DNA of 64,000 nucleotides, from assembly GCF_019457615.1 (NCBI RefSeq), contig NZ_CP080414.1, positions 1,176,501 through 1,240,500 of the forward strand, written 5' to 3'. Position 1 is the first letter of the stretch. Every line of letters starts with the position of its first letter. Below the pieces are notes generated by a model. The model did not search any database, was not told the origin of the DNA, and saw only the letters and a list, made by a program, of their open reading frames with translations. This document shows, one piece after another, positions 26,238 to 35,275 of the stretch. This DNA is from Shewanella zhangzhouensis. GTDB lineage: Bacteria; Pseudomonadota; Gammaproteobacteria; Enterobacterales; Shewanellaceae. A program made the position numbers and the translations under genes.

Positions 26238-28916
26238 ATGACGGAAATTACGGTAGAGAAACTAGCCACAGAAGTCGGTAAAACTGTTGATAGACTTATT
26301 GAACAGTTTGCCCAGGCCGGTATCAAGAAGGCTAAAGTTGACACTGTGTCTGAATCAGAAAAACAGCAACTGCTGGACTTTTTGAAGAAACAACACGGCG
26401 GCGACGCTCAGCCAACCAAAATGACACTGCAGCGTAAGACTGTGTCTACGCTGAGCGTGTCCAGCGGTGGTGGTCAGTCTAAAGACGTGAAAGTGGAAGT
26501 GCGTAAGAAGCGTACTTTCGTGAAGCGTGACGGCAACGAAGCAGCCCTGAAGGCCGAAGAAGAGGCCCGTGCTCAGGCTGAAGCCGAAGCCAAGGCAAAA
26601 GCTGAAGCAGAAGCCAAAGCGAGAGCAGAAGCCGAAGCCAAGGCAAAAGCCGAAGCCAAGGCAAAAGCCGAAGCTGAAGCCAAGGCAAAAGCCAAGGCCG
26701 AAGCGGAAGCCAAAGCCAAAGCAAAAGCTAGCGTCAGTGCTGCCAAAGAACAGCCAAAGCCTGTTGAGTCTGAAGAAGCCAAGGCTGAAGCTGCTCGCCT
26801 GAAGGCGCAGCAGGAAGAAGCTGCCAAGAGCAAGGCTACTCAGGAAGAAGCCGCTGCCAAAGAAAAAGCGCGTCTGCTGGCTGAAGAAAACGCCGCTCGT
26901 TGGGCTGAAGAAGAGCGACGTCGTATCGAGGCTGAGCGTTATGGCGATCACCATGTGACCACGTCCAAGGTAGCCCGTGCTGCCGAAGACAGTGCCGATC
27001 TGGATGATGAAAAACGCGGTCGTCGCAACCGCAACAAGACTCAGACCAAGAGCAAGCGTGGTGGTAAAGACGCTCGCGAAGGTCGTGAGAAGCATATGAA
27101 GTACAAGAGCACTCCCGAGTCCATGGCACACGGCTTTAACAAGCCCGTGGCAGCTGTGACCCGTGACGTGCGCATTGGCGAGACTGTGACTGTGGCCGAG
27201 CTGGCACAGAAGATGGCAGTTAAAGCCACTGAAATCATCAAAGCCATGATGAAGATGGGATCCATGGTAACCATCAACCAGGTACTGGATCAGGAAACTG
27301 CCCAGCTGGTTGCTGAGGAAATGGGCCACAAGGTTGTACTGCTGCGTGAAAACGAGCTGGAGCATCAGGTTCTGGCGGATCGTGACGATGAAGGCACCAC
27401 CAAGCTTGAGCCTCGCGCTCCTGTGGTAACCATCATGGGTCACGTTGACCATGGTAAGACCTCGCTGCTCGACTACATCCGTCGCACCAAGGTGGCGGCC
27501 GGTGAAGCCGGTGGTATTACCCAGCACATCGGTGCCTACCACGTAGAAACCGACAACGGCATGATCACCTTCCTGGATACCCCTGGTCACGCGGCCTTTA
27601 CCGCAATGCGTGCCCGTGGCGCCAAGGCAACTGACATCGTTATTCTGGTTGTGGCCGCCGACGACGGCGTAATGCCACAGACCATCGAAGCTATCCAGCA
27701 CGCCAAGGCCGGTAACGTGCCTTTGATTGTGGCTGTGAACAAGATGGACAAGCCAGAAGCCGATATCGATCGTGTGAAGAACGAACTGTCTCAGCATGGC
27801 GTAATGTCAGAAGACTGGGGTGGCGAGAACATGTTCTGTTACGTGTCTGCCAAGACTGGTCAGGGCGTTGATGAACTGCTGGAAGCTATCCTGCTTCAGG
27901 CCGAAGTTCTGGAACTCAAAGCTGTACGTGATGGTATGGCCGCCGGTGTGGTTATCGAATCTCAGCTCGACAAGGGCCGTGGTCCGGTAGCGACCGTTCT
28001 GGTTCAGGAAGGTACGCTGCGTCAGGGCGACATCGTTCTGTGTGGTCTCGAGTACGGTAAAATTCGTGCCATGAAAGATGAAAACGGTCGCCCAATTATG
28101 GAAGCCGGTCCATCTATTCCTGTAGAGATCCTTGGTCTGTCAGGTGTGCCTTCTGCCGGTGACGAAGCGACTGTGGTGCGTGACGAGCGTAAAGCCCGTG
28201 AAGTGGCCCTGTATCGTCAAGGCAAGTTCCGTGATGTGAAACTGGCGCGTCAGCAGAAGTCCAAGCTCGAGAACATGTTTGCCAACATGACCGAAGGCGA
28301 AGTACAGGAACTCAACATCGTCCTCAAGGCCGACGTACAGGGTTCTCTGGAAGCCATCACCGACTCGCTGCGCAAGCTGTCTACCGATGAAGTGAAGGTG
28401 AACATCATCGCTTCCGGTGTAGGTGCTCTGACCGAAACCGACGCGACTCTGGCTGCCGCCTCCAACGCCATCATGGTTGGCTTTAACGTACGTGCCGACG
28501 CTCAGGCCCGTAAGACCATCGAATCTGAAGCCGTTGATCTGCGCTACTACAGCGTGATCTACGACCTGATTGACGAAGTGAAGTCTGCCATGAGCGGTAT
28601 GCTGTCACCTGAGTTCAAGCAGCAGATCATTGGTCTGGCCGAAGTGCGTGACGTGTTCAAGTCGCCTAAGCTTGGCGCTATCGCCGGCTGTATGGTGATT
28701 GAAGGTATCGTGAAGCGCAGCGCGCCAATCCGCGTACTGCGTGAGAACGTGGTAATCTATGAAGGTGAGCTGGAGTCTCTGCGCCGCTTCAAGGACGACG
28801 TGAACGAAGTCCGCAACGGCATGGAGTGTGGTATCGGCGTTAAGAACTACAATGATGTTCGCGTAGGCGATCAAATTGAAGTGTTCGAAACTATCGAAGT
28901 CGCACGGACACTCTAA
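26238..28916 (+). CDS. infB: Translation initiation factor IF-2
   Basis: 892 residues, AGGGGAGG ahead of the ATG. The N-terminal IF2-N domain (TEITVEKLATEVGKTVDRLI) is followed by a long charged linker that includes an Ala/Glu/Lys repeat tract, then a second IF2-N-like subdomain near 300-350 and the GTPase: G1 GHVDHGKT, G2/G3 DTPGHAAF, G4 NKMD, G5 SAKTG. Domains II-IV end at VFETIEVARTL. Binds fMet-tRNA and the 30S subunit. Internal in-frame ATGs could give shorter forms as in E. coli; this is not demonstrable here. Confidence 0.97.
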   Translation: MTEITVEKLATEVGKTVDRLIEQFAQAGIKKAKVDTVSESEKQQLLDFLKKQHGGDAQPTKMTLQRKTVSTLSVSSGGGQSKDVKVEVRKKRTFVKRDGNEAALKAEEEARAQAEAEAKAKAEAEAKARAEAEAKAKAEAKAKAEAEAKAKAKAEAEAKAKAKASVSAAKEQPKPVESEEAKAEAARLKAQQEEAAKSKATQEEAAAKEKARLLAEENAARWAEEERRRIEAERYGDHHVTTSKVARAAEDSADLDDEKRGRRNRNKTQTKSKRGGKDAREGREKHMKYKSTPESMAHGFNKPVAAVTRDVRIGETVTVAELAQKMAVKATEIIKAMMKMGSMVTINQVLDQETAQLVAEEMGHKVVLLRENELEHQVLADRDDEGTTKLEPRAPVVTIMGHVDHGKTSLLDYIRRTKVAAGEAGGITQHIGAYHVETDNGMITFLDTPGHAAFTAMRARGAKATDIVILVVAADDGVMPQTIEAIQHAKAGNVPLIVAVNKMDKPEADIDRVKNELSQHGVMSEDWGGENMFCYVSAKTGQGVDELLEAILLQAEVLELKAVRDGMAAGVVIESQLDKGRGPVATVLVQEGTLRQGDIVLCGLEYGKIRAMKDENGRPIMEAGPSIPVEILGLSGVPSAGDEATVVRDERKAREVALYRQGKFRDVKLARQQKSKLENMFANMTEGEVQELNIVLKADVQGSLEAITDSLRKLSTDEVKVNIIASGVGALTETDATLAAASNAIMVGFNVRADAQARKTIESEAVDLRYYSVIYDLIDEVKSAMSGMLSPEFKQQIIGLAEVRDVFKSPKLGAIAGCMVIEGIVKRSAPIRVLRENVVIYEGELESLRRFKDDVNEVRNGMECGIGVKNYNDVRVGDQIEVFETIEVARTL
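26575..26740 (+). repeat. Degenerate tandem repeat in infB coding a Lys/Ala/Glu helix
   Basis: Repeats of GAAGCCAAGGCAAAAGCC with small variations encode alternating AEAEAKAKAEA and KARAEAEAKAK blocks over about 50 residues. Predicted to form a single charged alpha helix. Copy number is likely to vary between strains. Confidence 0.85.
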
Positions 28917-28925
28917 CAACCAAAA

Positions 28926-28947
28926 AAGGGCGGCTCAGGCCGCCCTT
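28926..28947 (+). promoter_or_regulatory. Hairpin between infB and rbfA
   Basis: AAGGGCGGC, TCAG loop, GCCGCCCTT, followed by GTTGATTTT and not by a clean T run. Either a leaky terminator or an mRNA processing/stability element 23 bases before the rbfA start. Confidence 0.6.
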
Positions 28948-28969
28948 GTTGATTTTATGGTAAGTAATC

Positions 28970-29383
28970 ATGGCAAGAGAATTTAGTCGTACCCGCCGCA
29001 TCGGTCAGCAGCTGCAACAGGAGCTGGCCTTTGTACTGCAGCGGGACATGAAAGATCCTCGCATCGGCATGGTAACCGTCAATGACGTGGATGTATCCCG
29101 CGATCTGAGCCACGCCAAAGTGTACGTGACCTTTTTCGAGGAAGATCCTCAGGTTATCGAAGCCAAACTGGCTGCCCTCAATACGGCCGCACCTTATGCC
29201 CGAACCCTGGTGGCCGGTCGCATGAAGCTTAGGGTGATGCCTGAGCTGCGCTTTATCTACGATGCGTCTCTGGTTGAAGGTATGCGCATGTCAAACCTGG
29301 TGAGTAAGGTCATTCGAGACGATGAGGCCAAGAAAGGTCACAGCGGCGATGAACCCCAGGAAGGACAGCGCGAGGAAGACTGA
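28970..29383 (+). CDS. rbfA: 30S ribosome-binding factor RbfA
   Basis: 137 residues. Family motifs: RTRRIGQQLQQELAFVLQRDMKDPRIGMVTVNDVDVSRDLSHAKVY in short blocks, and MKLRVMPELRFIYDAS at about 84-99. A single KH-type domain with a disordered Glu/Asp-rich tail. A cold-shock factor for late 16S rRNA processing. Its stop TGA (29381-29383) overlaps the truB ATG by one base. Confidence 0.96.
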   Translation: MAREFSRTRRIGQQLQQELAFVLQRDMKDPRIGMVTVNDVDVSRDLSHAKVYVTFFEEDPQVIEAKLAALNTAAPYARTLVAGRMKLRVMPELRFIYDASLVEGMRMSNLVSKVIRDDEAKKGHSGDEPQEGQREED

Positions 29384-30330
29384 TGGCAAGACGCACCAAA
29401 GGGCGCAATATCGACGGTATCGTCCTGCTGGACAAGCCCACAGGCATGAGTTCCAATCATGCCCTGCAGCGGGTCAAGCGCATTTACAATGCGTCCAAAG
29501 CCGGCCATACAGGCGCGCTCGATCCTCTGGCGACCGGCATGTTGCCAGTGTGCCTCGGTGAGGCGACCAAGTTTTCCCAGCACCTGCTGGATGCGGATAA
29601 GCGTTATCTGGTTACCGCCAAGCTTGGTCAGCGCACTGACACCAGTGATTCCGACGGCGAAGTGGTCAGCGAAAGACCCCTGAACTTCACTCAGGAGCAA
29701 TTGGATTCAGCCCTGGACAGTTTCCGTGGCGATACCCTGCAGGTACCTTCGATGTTTTCGGCGCTCAAGTATCAGGGCCAGCCCCTGTACAAGTACGCCC
29801 GTGAAGGTAAGGAAGTACCACGTGAAGCCAGGCCCATCACAGTATTCGAGCTTAACTTTATCAAGCTTGAAGGCGATGAGCTGACGTTGGATATTCACTG
29901 CTCCAAGGGTACCTATATCCGTACCATCATCGACGACCTCGGTGAAAAGCTTGGCTGTGGCGCCCATGTGATTATGCTCAGGCGTACCGCTGTCGCCGGT
30001 TATCCTTATGAGCGCATGGTGACCATCGAAGCTCTCGAAGCATTGCTCTCTCAGGCAGAGCAGGAGGGCGTTGAGCCGAGGACCTTGCTCGACCCTCTGT
30101 TGCTGCCGATGGATACTGCGGTGGCCGATTTTCCGGAGGTCAATATTCCGGATGCGGTTGCCCCTTATCTGATGAACGGAAACCCGGTGCGCGTTGCAGG
30201 TGTGGCCTGCGACAGCCTGATGCGCATTACCCTTGGTGAGGCCCGACGGTTTGTTGGTGTGGGTGCCATCAATGAAGATGGCCTGCTGGCGCCCAAGCGC
30301 CTTGTTGTCTTTTACGATGATGAAGCCTAA
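29383..30330 (+). CDS. truB: tRNA pseudouridine-55 synthase
   Basis: 315 residues. The catalytic Asp is in HTGALDPLATGMLP, preceded by the DKPTGMSSNHALQ motif; the KRYLVTAKLGQRTDTSDSDG and CSKGTYIRTIIDDLGEKLG motifs follow. A C-terminal PUA domain (about 245-315) ends ... RLVVF. Modifies U55 of the tRNA T-loop. Translationally coupled to rbfA by the TGATG overlap. Confidence 0.96.
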   Translation: MARRTKGRNIDGIVLLDKPTGMSSNHALQRVKRIYNASKAGHTGALDPLATGMLPVCLGEATKFSQHLLDADKRYLVTAKLGQRTDTSDSDGEVVSERPLNFTQEQLDSALDSFRGDTLQVPSMFSALKYQGQPLYKYAREGKEVPREARPITVFELNFIKLEGDELTLDIHCSKGTYIRTIIDDLGEKLGCGAHVIMLRRTAVAGYPYERMVTIEALEALLSQAEQEGVEPRTLLDPLLLPMDTAVADFPEVNIPDAVAPYLMNGNPVRVAGVACDSLMRITLGEARRFVGVGAINEDGLLAPKRLVVFYDDEA

Positions 30331-30335
30331 AGCGG

Positions 30336-30364
30336 TTGCTACGGCAGTCGAATGTGGCTAAAAT
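30336..30364 (+). promoter_or_regulatory. Probable rpsO promoter
   Basis: TTGCTA (30336-30341), 17-bp spacer, TAAAAT (30359-30364), giving a leader of about 58 bases. E. coli also has a promoter between truB and rpsO. Confidence 0.6.
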
Positions 30365-30428
30365 ATCGCGTCTTCTTGGCTGAGTTAGTGATCGGCTGAG
30401 ACAATTTACTGATATTTTGGAGATATTC

Positions 30429-30698
30429 ATGTCACTAAGTACTGAAGCTAAAGCAAAAATCCTGGCTGAGTTTGGCCGTGGTGAAAACGACACTGGTTCA
30501 ACTGAAGTTCAGGTAGCTCTGCTGACTGCTCAGATCAACCACCTGCAGGATCACTTCAAGACTCATATTCACGATCACCACTCACGTCGTGGTCTGCTGC
30601 GTATGGTTAGCTCTCGTCGTAAGCTGCTGTCTTACCTGCAGCGTACCGAGAATGAGCGTTACAACGCTCTGATCCAGAAGCTGGGTCTGCGTCGCTAA
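30429..30698 (+). CDS. rpsO: 30S ribosomal protein S15
   Basis: 89 residues from ATG 30429, exactly the E. coli S15 length. Ribosomal protein motifs TGSTEVQVALLTAQINHLQDHF, HDHHSRRGLLRMVSSRRKLLSYL and the terminal KLGLRR are intact. TTTTGGAG precedes the ATG. Primary 16S-binding protein of the 30S platform; in E. coli it represses its own translation through a leader pseudoknot, which I did not try to model here. Strongly biased codons suggest high expression. Confidence 0.97.
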   Translation: MSLSTEAKAKILAEFGRGENDTGSTEVQVALLTAQINHLQDHFKTHIHDHHSRRGLLRMVSSRRKLLSYLQRTENERYNALIQKLGLRR

Positions 30699-30712
30699 TC
30701 CAGCGAAGCAAG

Positions 30713-30740
30713 AAAAAAGGAGGCATTTGCCTCCTTTTTT
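30713..30740. terminator. Intrinsic terminator after rpsO, shared with the convergent GGDEF-EAL gene
   Basis: AAAAAAGGAGGC, ATTT loop, GCCTCCTTTTTT. Symmetric A/T tracts suit both directions. Confidence 0.9.
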
Positions 30741-30765
30741 CGTTTCTGGAATCGGCTTTTATTGG

Positions 30766-32808
30766 TTAACCGTGGAGGTTTTGTATTTCAGCCGTTTGTG
30801 AGCGGATGTATTTCTCTTCAAACTCTTCCATGGGTAACGGCGGACTGAAGTAAAAGCCCTGACCGATACCGCAACCGGCATTTTTGAGCCACTGCAGCTG
30901 CTGCTCATTCTCAATACCTTCCGCGACAATCCGCAGATCCAGCTGTTTCCCCAACATCAGAATGGTCGATGCGATGGCGCTGTCGTTGGGCAGGTCAGTC
31001 ACGAAACAGCGGTCAATCTTCATGGTGGTAATCGGCAGATGTCGCAGATAAGACAGCGAGGAATAGCCGGTGCCAAAGTCATCTACCGCAATACCAAAAC
31101 CGGCATTTTTAAGCTGTTCCAGTTTGCTGATGGCCGTTTCTACGTCGCTCATCAATGAAGTTTCGGTGATTTCGACTTCCAATAAATCCGGCGATATCTG
31201 ATAGCGCAGCGCCATCTGCTTGATATCAGGCACCAGGCTGGCATCGGCAAATTGCTGTGATGCCACATTGACCGCAATGGGAATGGCGAAGTTGTACTGC
31301 TTTTGCCAGTGGCGCAGTGTTTTACAGCTTTGCTCCAATACCCAGCGGCCGATGGGAACTATGATGCCGGTTTCTTCTGCGACCGGAATAAAAGACATGG
31401 GGCTTATCAGACGGCCATCTTTTTGCCAGCGGATAAGCGCCTCGCAGCCCATGACCTTGCCTGTGGTCAAATCCAGCTTGGGCTGAAAGTGCAGTACGAA
31501 CTCGTCGTTTTTGAGTGCATCGTGCAAAGACGCTTCGGTGCGTAAACGCACGGCCGCGCGTTCTGTCATTTGCTGCTTAAAGAAGGCCCACTGGTTCGAG
31601 CCCGAGGCCTTGGCGCTGTACATGGCGATATCGGCGTGTCGGATAAGGTCTTCGGCGCTGTTGCCATCCTCTGGGTAGAGGGAGATGCCCACAGAGGCTG
31701 CGGGATGGATAGAGTGGTCCCCAAGCTGAATGGGATTGTTCAGCTGTACCAATAGTTTATCGACAAAGTCTGCTGCCATATCGGCACAGTGGATTTCATC
31801 CGCCAGGATAACGAACTCATCACCACCGAGGCGTGCAACCGTGCCCTTATCGCCCACTACCCGTTCAAGCAGCCGCGCGATACGGGCAAGGAACTGATCG
31901 CCCAGTGCATGGCCCAGGGAGTCGTTGACGTTTTTAAAGCGGTCGAGGTCGATAAACAGCAGGGTGAATGAACGCTTGTGAACCCGGGCGCGCTGTATTG
32001 TCACAGCTATGGTCTCAAGCAGCAAGGTGCGGTTTGGCAGGCCGGTGAGAGGGTCTCTGGTGGCCATCTTGCGCAGTTTGCTCTGGGTCTGGCCAAATTG
32101 CAGCAGGATTTGATTGAGTTTGGTGGTTACCAAGCCCAACTCATCGTCTTTGTGGGCATCGGAAATGGGGAGCAGGTTTTCATCCGGTGACTCTGGCTCA
32201 ATCTTGTCGATGGCTTCACTTATGCGGGCAATCGGCTGAGTGAGAAAGCGGTGAAACACGATGGACAACACCAGCGTCAGAAACAGCGCCCGCGCCAGGG
32301 TCGCCATAAAACCCACTTTTAGCTGGCCGAAGAGGGTATTTGCCAGTTCCTGGGTATCATAAAAAATAGTCAGGCTGCCAATCAGCTGCTGTTGCCTGGA
32401 GCCTTCAAAGTAAAAAGGGCGGTACAAAGGACGGGAGATTTCACGTAAATCCCCGAAGAGTTCTTCACTTAAACTATTAAAAAAATTTGAGTAGGTGTTT
32501 TTGCCGTTGGTGACCGAGACAAACAGCGAACCATCATCCAGCTCGATAACCGAGGCGCCCACATGCTCGACTTTAAGCACCCCTTCAAGGGTTTGACGGG
32601 CGAGGTTATCATCCAGAGCCCACACGGCATTGGCAGCAGGTTGTTCAACCGAATCAAGCAGTTCCTGCTGGCTGGAAGTCAAGGCTTCCCGGGTTGACAT
32701 TACCATCAGAGCCAGCTCGATGATAAAAATCGCAACAGCAAAAAACAGCGCTGTGAAGACAACGAGGTTGGTTTGTTTCCAGGTAAGTGATTTGAACCGA
32801 ATCGCCAT
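30766..32808 (-). CDS. Membrane GGDEF-EAL bifunctional c-di-GMP enzyme
   Basis: 680 residues from ATG at 32806-32808. An N-terminal membrane helix (about 17-37), a periplasmic sensor of about 125 residues, a second helix near 170-187, HAMP, then GGDEF and EAL domains. GGDEF is intact (about 328-332) in RLGGDEF, but the inhibitory RxxD site is missing: GDKG occupies its place. EAL is intact (about 456-458), as are EITE, DDFGTGYSSL, KID and VAEGIE, so phosphodiesterase activity is plausible; both activities may exist. It lies on the opposite strand between rpsO and pnp, genes adjacent in E. coli. Confidence 0.93.
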   Translation of the reverse strand: MAIRFKSLTWKQTNLVVFTALFFAVAIFIIELALMVMSTREALTSSQQELLDSVEQPAANAVWALDDNLARQTLEGVLKVEHVGASVIELDDGSLFVSVTNGKNTYSNFFNSLSEELFGDLREISRPLYRPFYFEGSRQQQLIGSLTIFYDTQELANTLFGQLKVGFMATLARALFLTLVLSIVFHRFLTQPIARISEAIDKIEPESPDENLLPISDAHKDDELGLVTTKLNQILLQFGQTQSKLRKMATRDPLTGLPNRTLLLETIAVTIQRARVHKRSFTLLFIDLDRFKNVNDSLGHALGDQFLARIARLLERVVGDKGTVARLGGDEFVILADEIHCADMAADFVDKLLVQLNNPIQLGDHSIHPAASVGISLYPEDGNSAEDLIRHADIAMYSAKASGSNQWAFFKQQMTERAAVRLRTEASLHDALKNDEFVLHFQPKLDLTTGKVMGCEALIRWQKDGRLISPMSFIPVAEETGIIVPIGRWVLEQSCKTLRHWQKQYNFAIPIAVNVASQQFADASLVPDIKQMALRYQISPDLLEVEITETSLMSDVETAISKLEQLKNAGFGIAVDDFGTGYSSLSYLRHLPITTMKIDRCFVTDLPNDSAIASTILMLGKQLDLRIVAEGIENEQQLQWLKNAGCGIGQGFYFSPPLPMEEFEEKYIRSQTAEIQNLHG

Positions 32809-32925
32809 CAATCAGTTTCCGGGCTAATAGAAGCGTTAGGGCAGGTCCGTTCCGGGACGGATTTCGCCAGTCCGATAAAAGCCACTGTAGTGAAAAGTTA
32901 AAGATTTGTCACCAGATTCCACTCT

Positions 32926-32954
32926 TTAACTATCTACTTGACTTGCAGTATACT
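32926..32954 (+). promoter_or_regulatory. Probable pnp promoter
   Basis: TTAACT (32926-32931), 17-bp spacer, TATACT (32949-32954). The leader would be only about 35 bases, far shorter than the RNase III-processed E. coli pnp leader. Confidence 0.6.
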
Positions 32955-32995
32955 TACGCGCGTATTTCAAGGTCATTAATTAAGGAATGGGTCAC

Positions 32996-35095
32996 GTGAA
33001 TCCTATCGTAAAAAGTTTTGAGTATGGTCAGCATACAGTCACTCTGGAAACAGGCGTAATCGCTCGTCAAGCCGATGGTGCCGTAATGGCAAGCATGGGC
33101 GACACAACTGTACTGGTTACCGTTGTGGGCAAGAAGGAAGCAGACCCAGGCCGTGACTTCTTCCCACTTACCGTAAACTACCAGGAAAAAACTTACGCAG
33201 CTGGTAAGATCCCAGGTGGCTTCTTTAAGCGTGAAGGCCGTCCATCTGAAGACGAAACTCTGATTGCCCGATTGATCGATCGTCCAATCCGCCCCCTGTT
33301 CCCTGATGACTTTACCAACGAAGTACAGGTCATCATCACAGTGGTATCGGTAGACCCTCAGATTGAGCCGGACATTGTTTCTATGATCGGTACTTCTGCT
33401 GCCCTGGCGATTTCAGGTATTCCATTCAATGGTCCACTGGGCGCTGCCCGCGTAGGTTATGTGAATGGCGAATACGTGCTGAACCCAGGTGCCGCTGAAC
33501 TGGCTGGCAGCGAACTGGATCTGGTGGTTGCCGGTACCCAGAGCGCCGTACTGATGGTTGAATCTGAAGCCAAATCTCTGCCAGAAGAAGTGATGCTGGG
33601 CGCCGTGGTTTACGGCCACGACCAGCAGCAGGTTGTTATCAATGCCATCAACGAGTTTGCTGCCGAAGCCGGCAAGCCACGTTGGGATTGGACTGCACCT
33701 GTTAAGAACGAAACTCTGGTTGCACAAATCAAAGAACTGGCCGAAGAAGGTCTGACAGCCGCTTACCAGATCATGGCCAAGCAAGAGCGTTACGAAGCCG
33801 TTGGTGAAGTGAAGAAAGCCACCATCGCCAAGCTGCAGGAAGCCAATCCTGAAGTGAACGTACGTGAAGCCGCCGATCTGCTGGGCAGCCTCGAGAAGAA
33901 CGTGGTTCGCAGCCGCATTATCGCTGGCATGCCACGTATCGATGGCCGTGAGCCAGACATGATCCGTGCCCTGTCTGTGATGGCCGGTGTACTGCCACGT
34001 ACCCACGGCAGCGCGCTGTTCACCCGCGGTGAAACCCAGGCGCTGGTAACCTGTACTCTGGGTACCGAGCGTGATGCTCAGAAGATTGACTCCATCATGG
34101 GCGAGCGCACCAACCGCTTCATGCTGCACTACAACTTCCCTCCATACTCTGTGGGTGAAACCGGTATGGTTGGCTCGCCAAAGCGCCGCGAAATCGGTCA
34201 CGGCAAGCTGGCATGGCGTGGTATCAACGCGGTAATGCCGTCTGCCGAAGAGTTCCCATACTCTGTACGTGTGGTATCTGAAATCACCGAGTCCAACGGT
34301 TCTTCTTCCATGGCCTCTGTGTGCGGTACCTCTCTGGCGCTGATGGACGCCGGTGTACCTATCAAGACTTCCGTGGCCGGTATTGCCATGGGTCTGGTGA
34401 AAGAAGGCGACAACTTCGTAGTTCTGTCTGACATCCTGGGTGACGAAGATCATCTGGGCGACATGGACTTCAAAGTAGCCGGTACCCGTGATGGTGTTAC
34501 TGCACTGCAGATGGACATCAAAATCGAAGGTATCACCAAAGAAATCATGGAAATCGCTCTGCAGCAGGCTTATGGCGCCCGCGTTCACATCCTGAACGTA
34601 ATGGACCAGGCCATCGGCAGCGCCCGTCCAGATATCTCTGACTTCGCTCCTCGCATCACCACCATCAAGATCAACCCAGAGAAGATCCGTGATGTTATCG
34701 GTAAAGGCGGCGCCGTTATCCGTGCGCTGACCGAAGAAACCGGTACCACCATCGAGCTGGAAGACGACGGTACTGTGAAGATTGCCTCCAACAATGGCGA
34801 CGCGACCCGCGAAGCTATCCGCCGCATCGAGGAAATCACCTCTGAAGTGGAAGTGGGCCGTCTGTACACTGGTAAGGTTATCCGTATCGTTGACTTCGGT
34901 GCCTTTGTGAACATCCTGCCTGGCAAAGATGGTCTGGTACACATCTCGCAAATCAGCGATGAGCGTGTAGCCAACGTATCTGACCACCTGCAACTGAACC
35001 AGGAAGTGACCGTGAAGGTAATGGAAGTGGATCGTCAGGGTCGTGTGCGTCTGTCTATCAAAGAAGCTCAGGTTAAAGAACCTGCTGCCGAATAA
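32996..35095 (+). CDS. pnp: Polyribonucleotide nucleotidyltransferase (PNPase)
   Basis: 699 residues from GTG 32996 (MNPIVKSFEYGQHTVTLETG). An ATG at 32987 directly abuts AAGGA (32982-32986) and would add three residues, so the GTG at 9-base spacing is preferred. Two RNase PH domains; the second holds the catalytic region with FNFPPYSVGETG-like YNFPPYSVGETG and SDILGDEDHLGDMDFKVAGT. Then the KH (VIGKGGAVIRALTEETG) and S1 (GRLYTGKVIRIVDFGAFVNI) domains. Processive 3'-5' phosphorolysis of RNA and a degradosome partner. Codon use indicates high expression. Confidence 0.97.
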   Translation: MNPIVKSFEYGQHTVTLETGVIARQADGAVMASMGDTTVLVTVVGKKEADPGRDFFPLTVNYQEKTYAAGKIPGGFFKREGRPSEDETLIARLIDRPIRPLFPDDFTNEVQVIITVVSVDPQIEPDIVSMIGTSAALAISGIPFNGPLGAARVGYVNGEYVLNPGAAELAGSELDLVVAGTQSAVLMVESEAKSLPEEVMLGAVVYGHDQQQVVINAINEFAAEAGKPRWDWTAPVKNETLVAQIKELAEEGLTAAYQIMAKQERYEAVGEVKKATIAKLQEANPEVNVREAADLLGSLEKNVVRSRIIAGMPRIDGREPDMIRALSVMAGVLPRTHGSALFTRGETQALVTCTLGTERDAQKIDSIMGERTNRFMLHYNFPPYSVGETGMVGSPKRREIGHGKLAWRGINAVMPSAEEFPYSVRVVSEITESNGSSSMASVCGTSLALMDAGVPIKTSVAGIAMGLVKEGDNFVVLSDILGDEDHLGDMDFKVAGTRDGVTALQMDIKIEGITKEIMEIALQQAYGARVHILNVMDQAIGSARPDISDFAPRITTIKINPEKIRDVIGKGGAVIRALTEETGTTIELEDDGTVKIASNNGDATREAIRRIEEITSEVEVGRLYTGKVIRIVDFGAFVNILPGKDGLVHISQISDERVANVSDHLQLNQEVTVKVMEVDRQGRVRLSIKEAQVKEPAAE

Positions 35096-35116
35096 CAGAT
35101 AGCCATAACGGTTAAT

Positions 35117-35144
35117 AAAAGGAGACCTTTGGGTCTCCTTTTTT
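35117..35144 (+). terminator. Intrinsic terminator after pnp
   Basis: AAAAGGAGACC, TTTG loop, GGTCTCC and six T. Separates pnp from nlpI, which therefore needs its own promoter in 35145-35275. Confidence 0.88.
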
Positions 35145-35275
35145 ATTGAACAGTGAAAACCAGGCCGACAATTTATAATAAATATCAATGGCTGATGGCG
35201 GGTGACAGTATGGATTGCTATGATGGAGCGACACAGGGCCCATTAGGGTTTCGCAGGTCGAAAGGTGAGAGTTGG

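Noticed and set aside
26355..27797. 480-codon minus-strand open frame rich in Gly/Phe/Leu
   Set aside because: Mirror of the infB Ala/Lys/Glu repeat; composition is an artefact.
33413..35188. 591-codon minus-strand open frame
   Set aside because: Antisense shadow of pnp produced by its strong codon bias.
35153..35275. N-terminal extension of nlpI
   Set aside because: The extension lacks a ribosome site and would bury the lipoprotein signal that begins at 35276.
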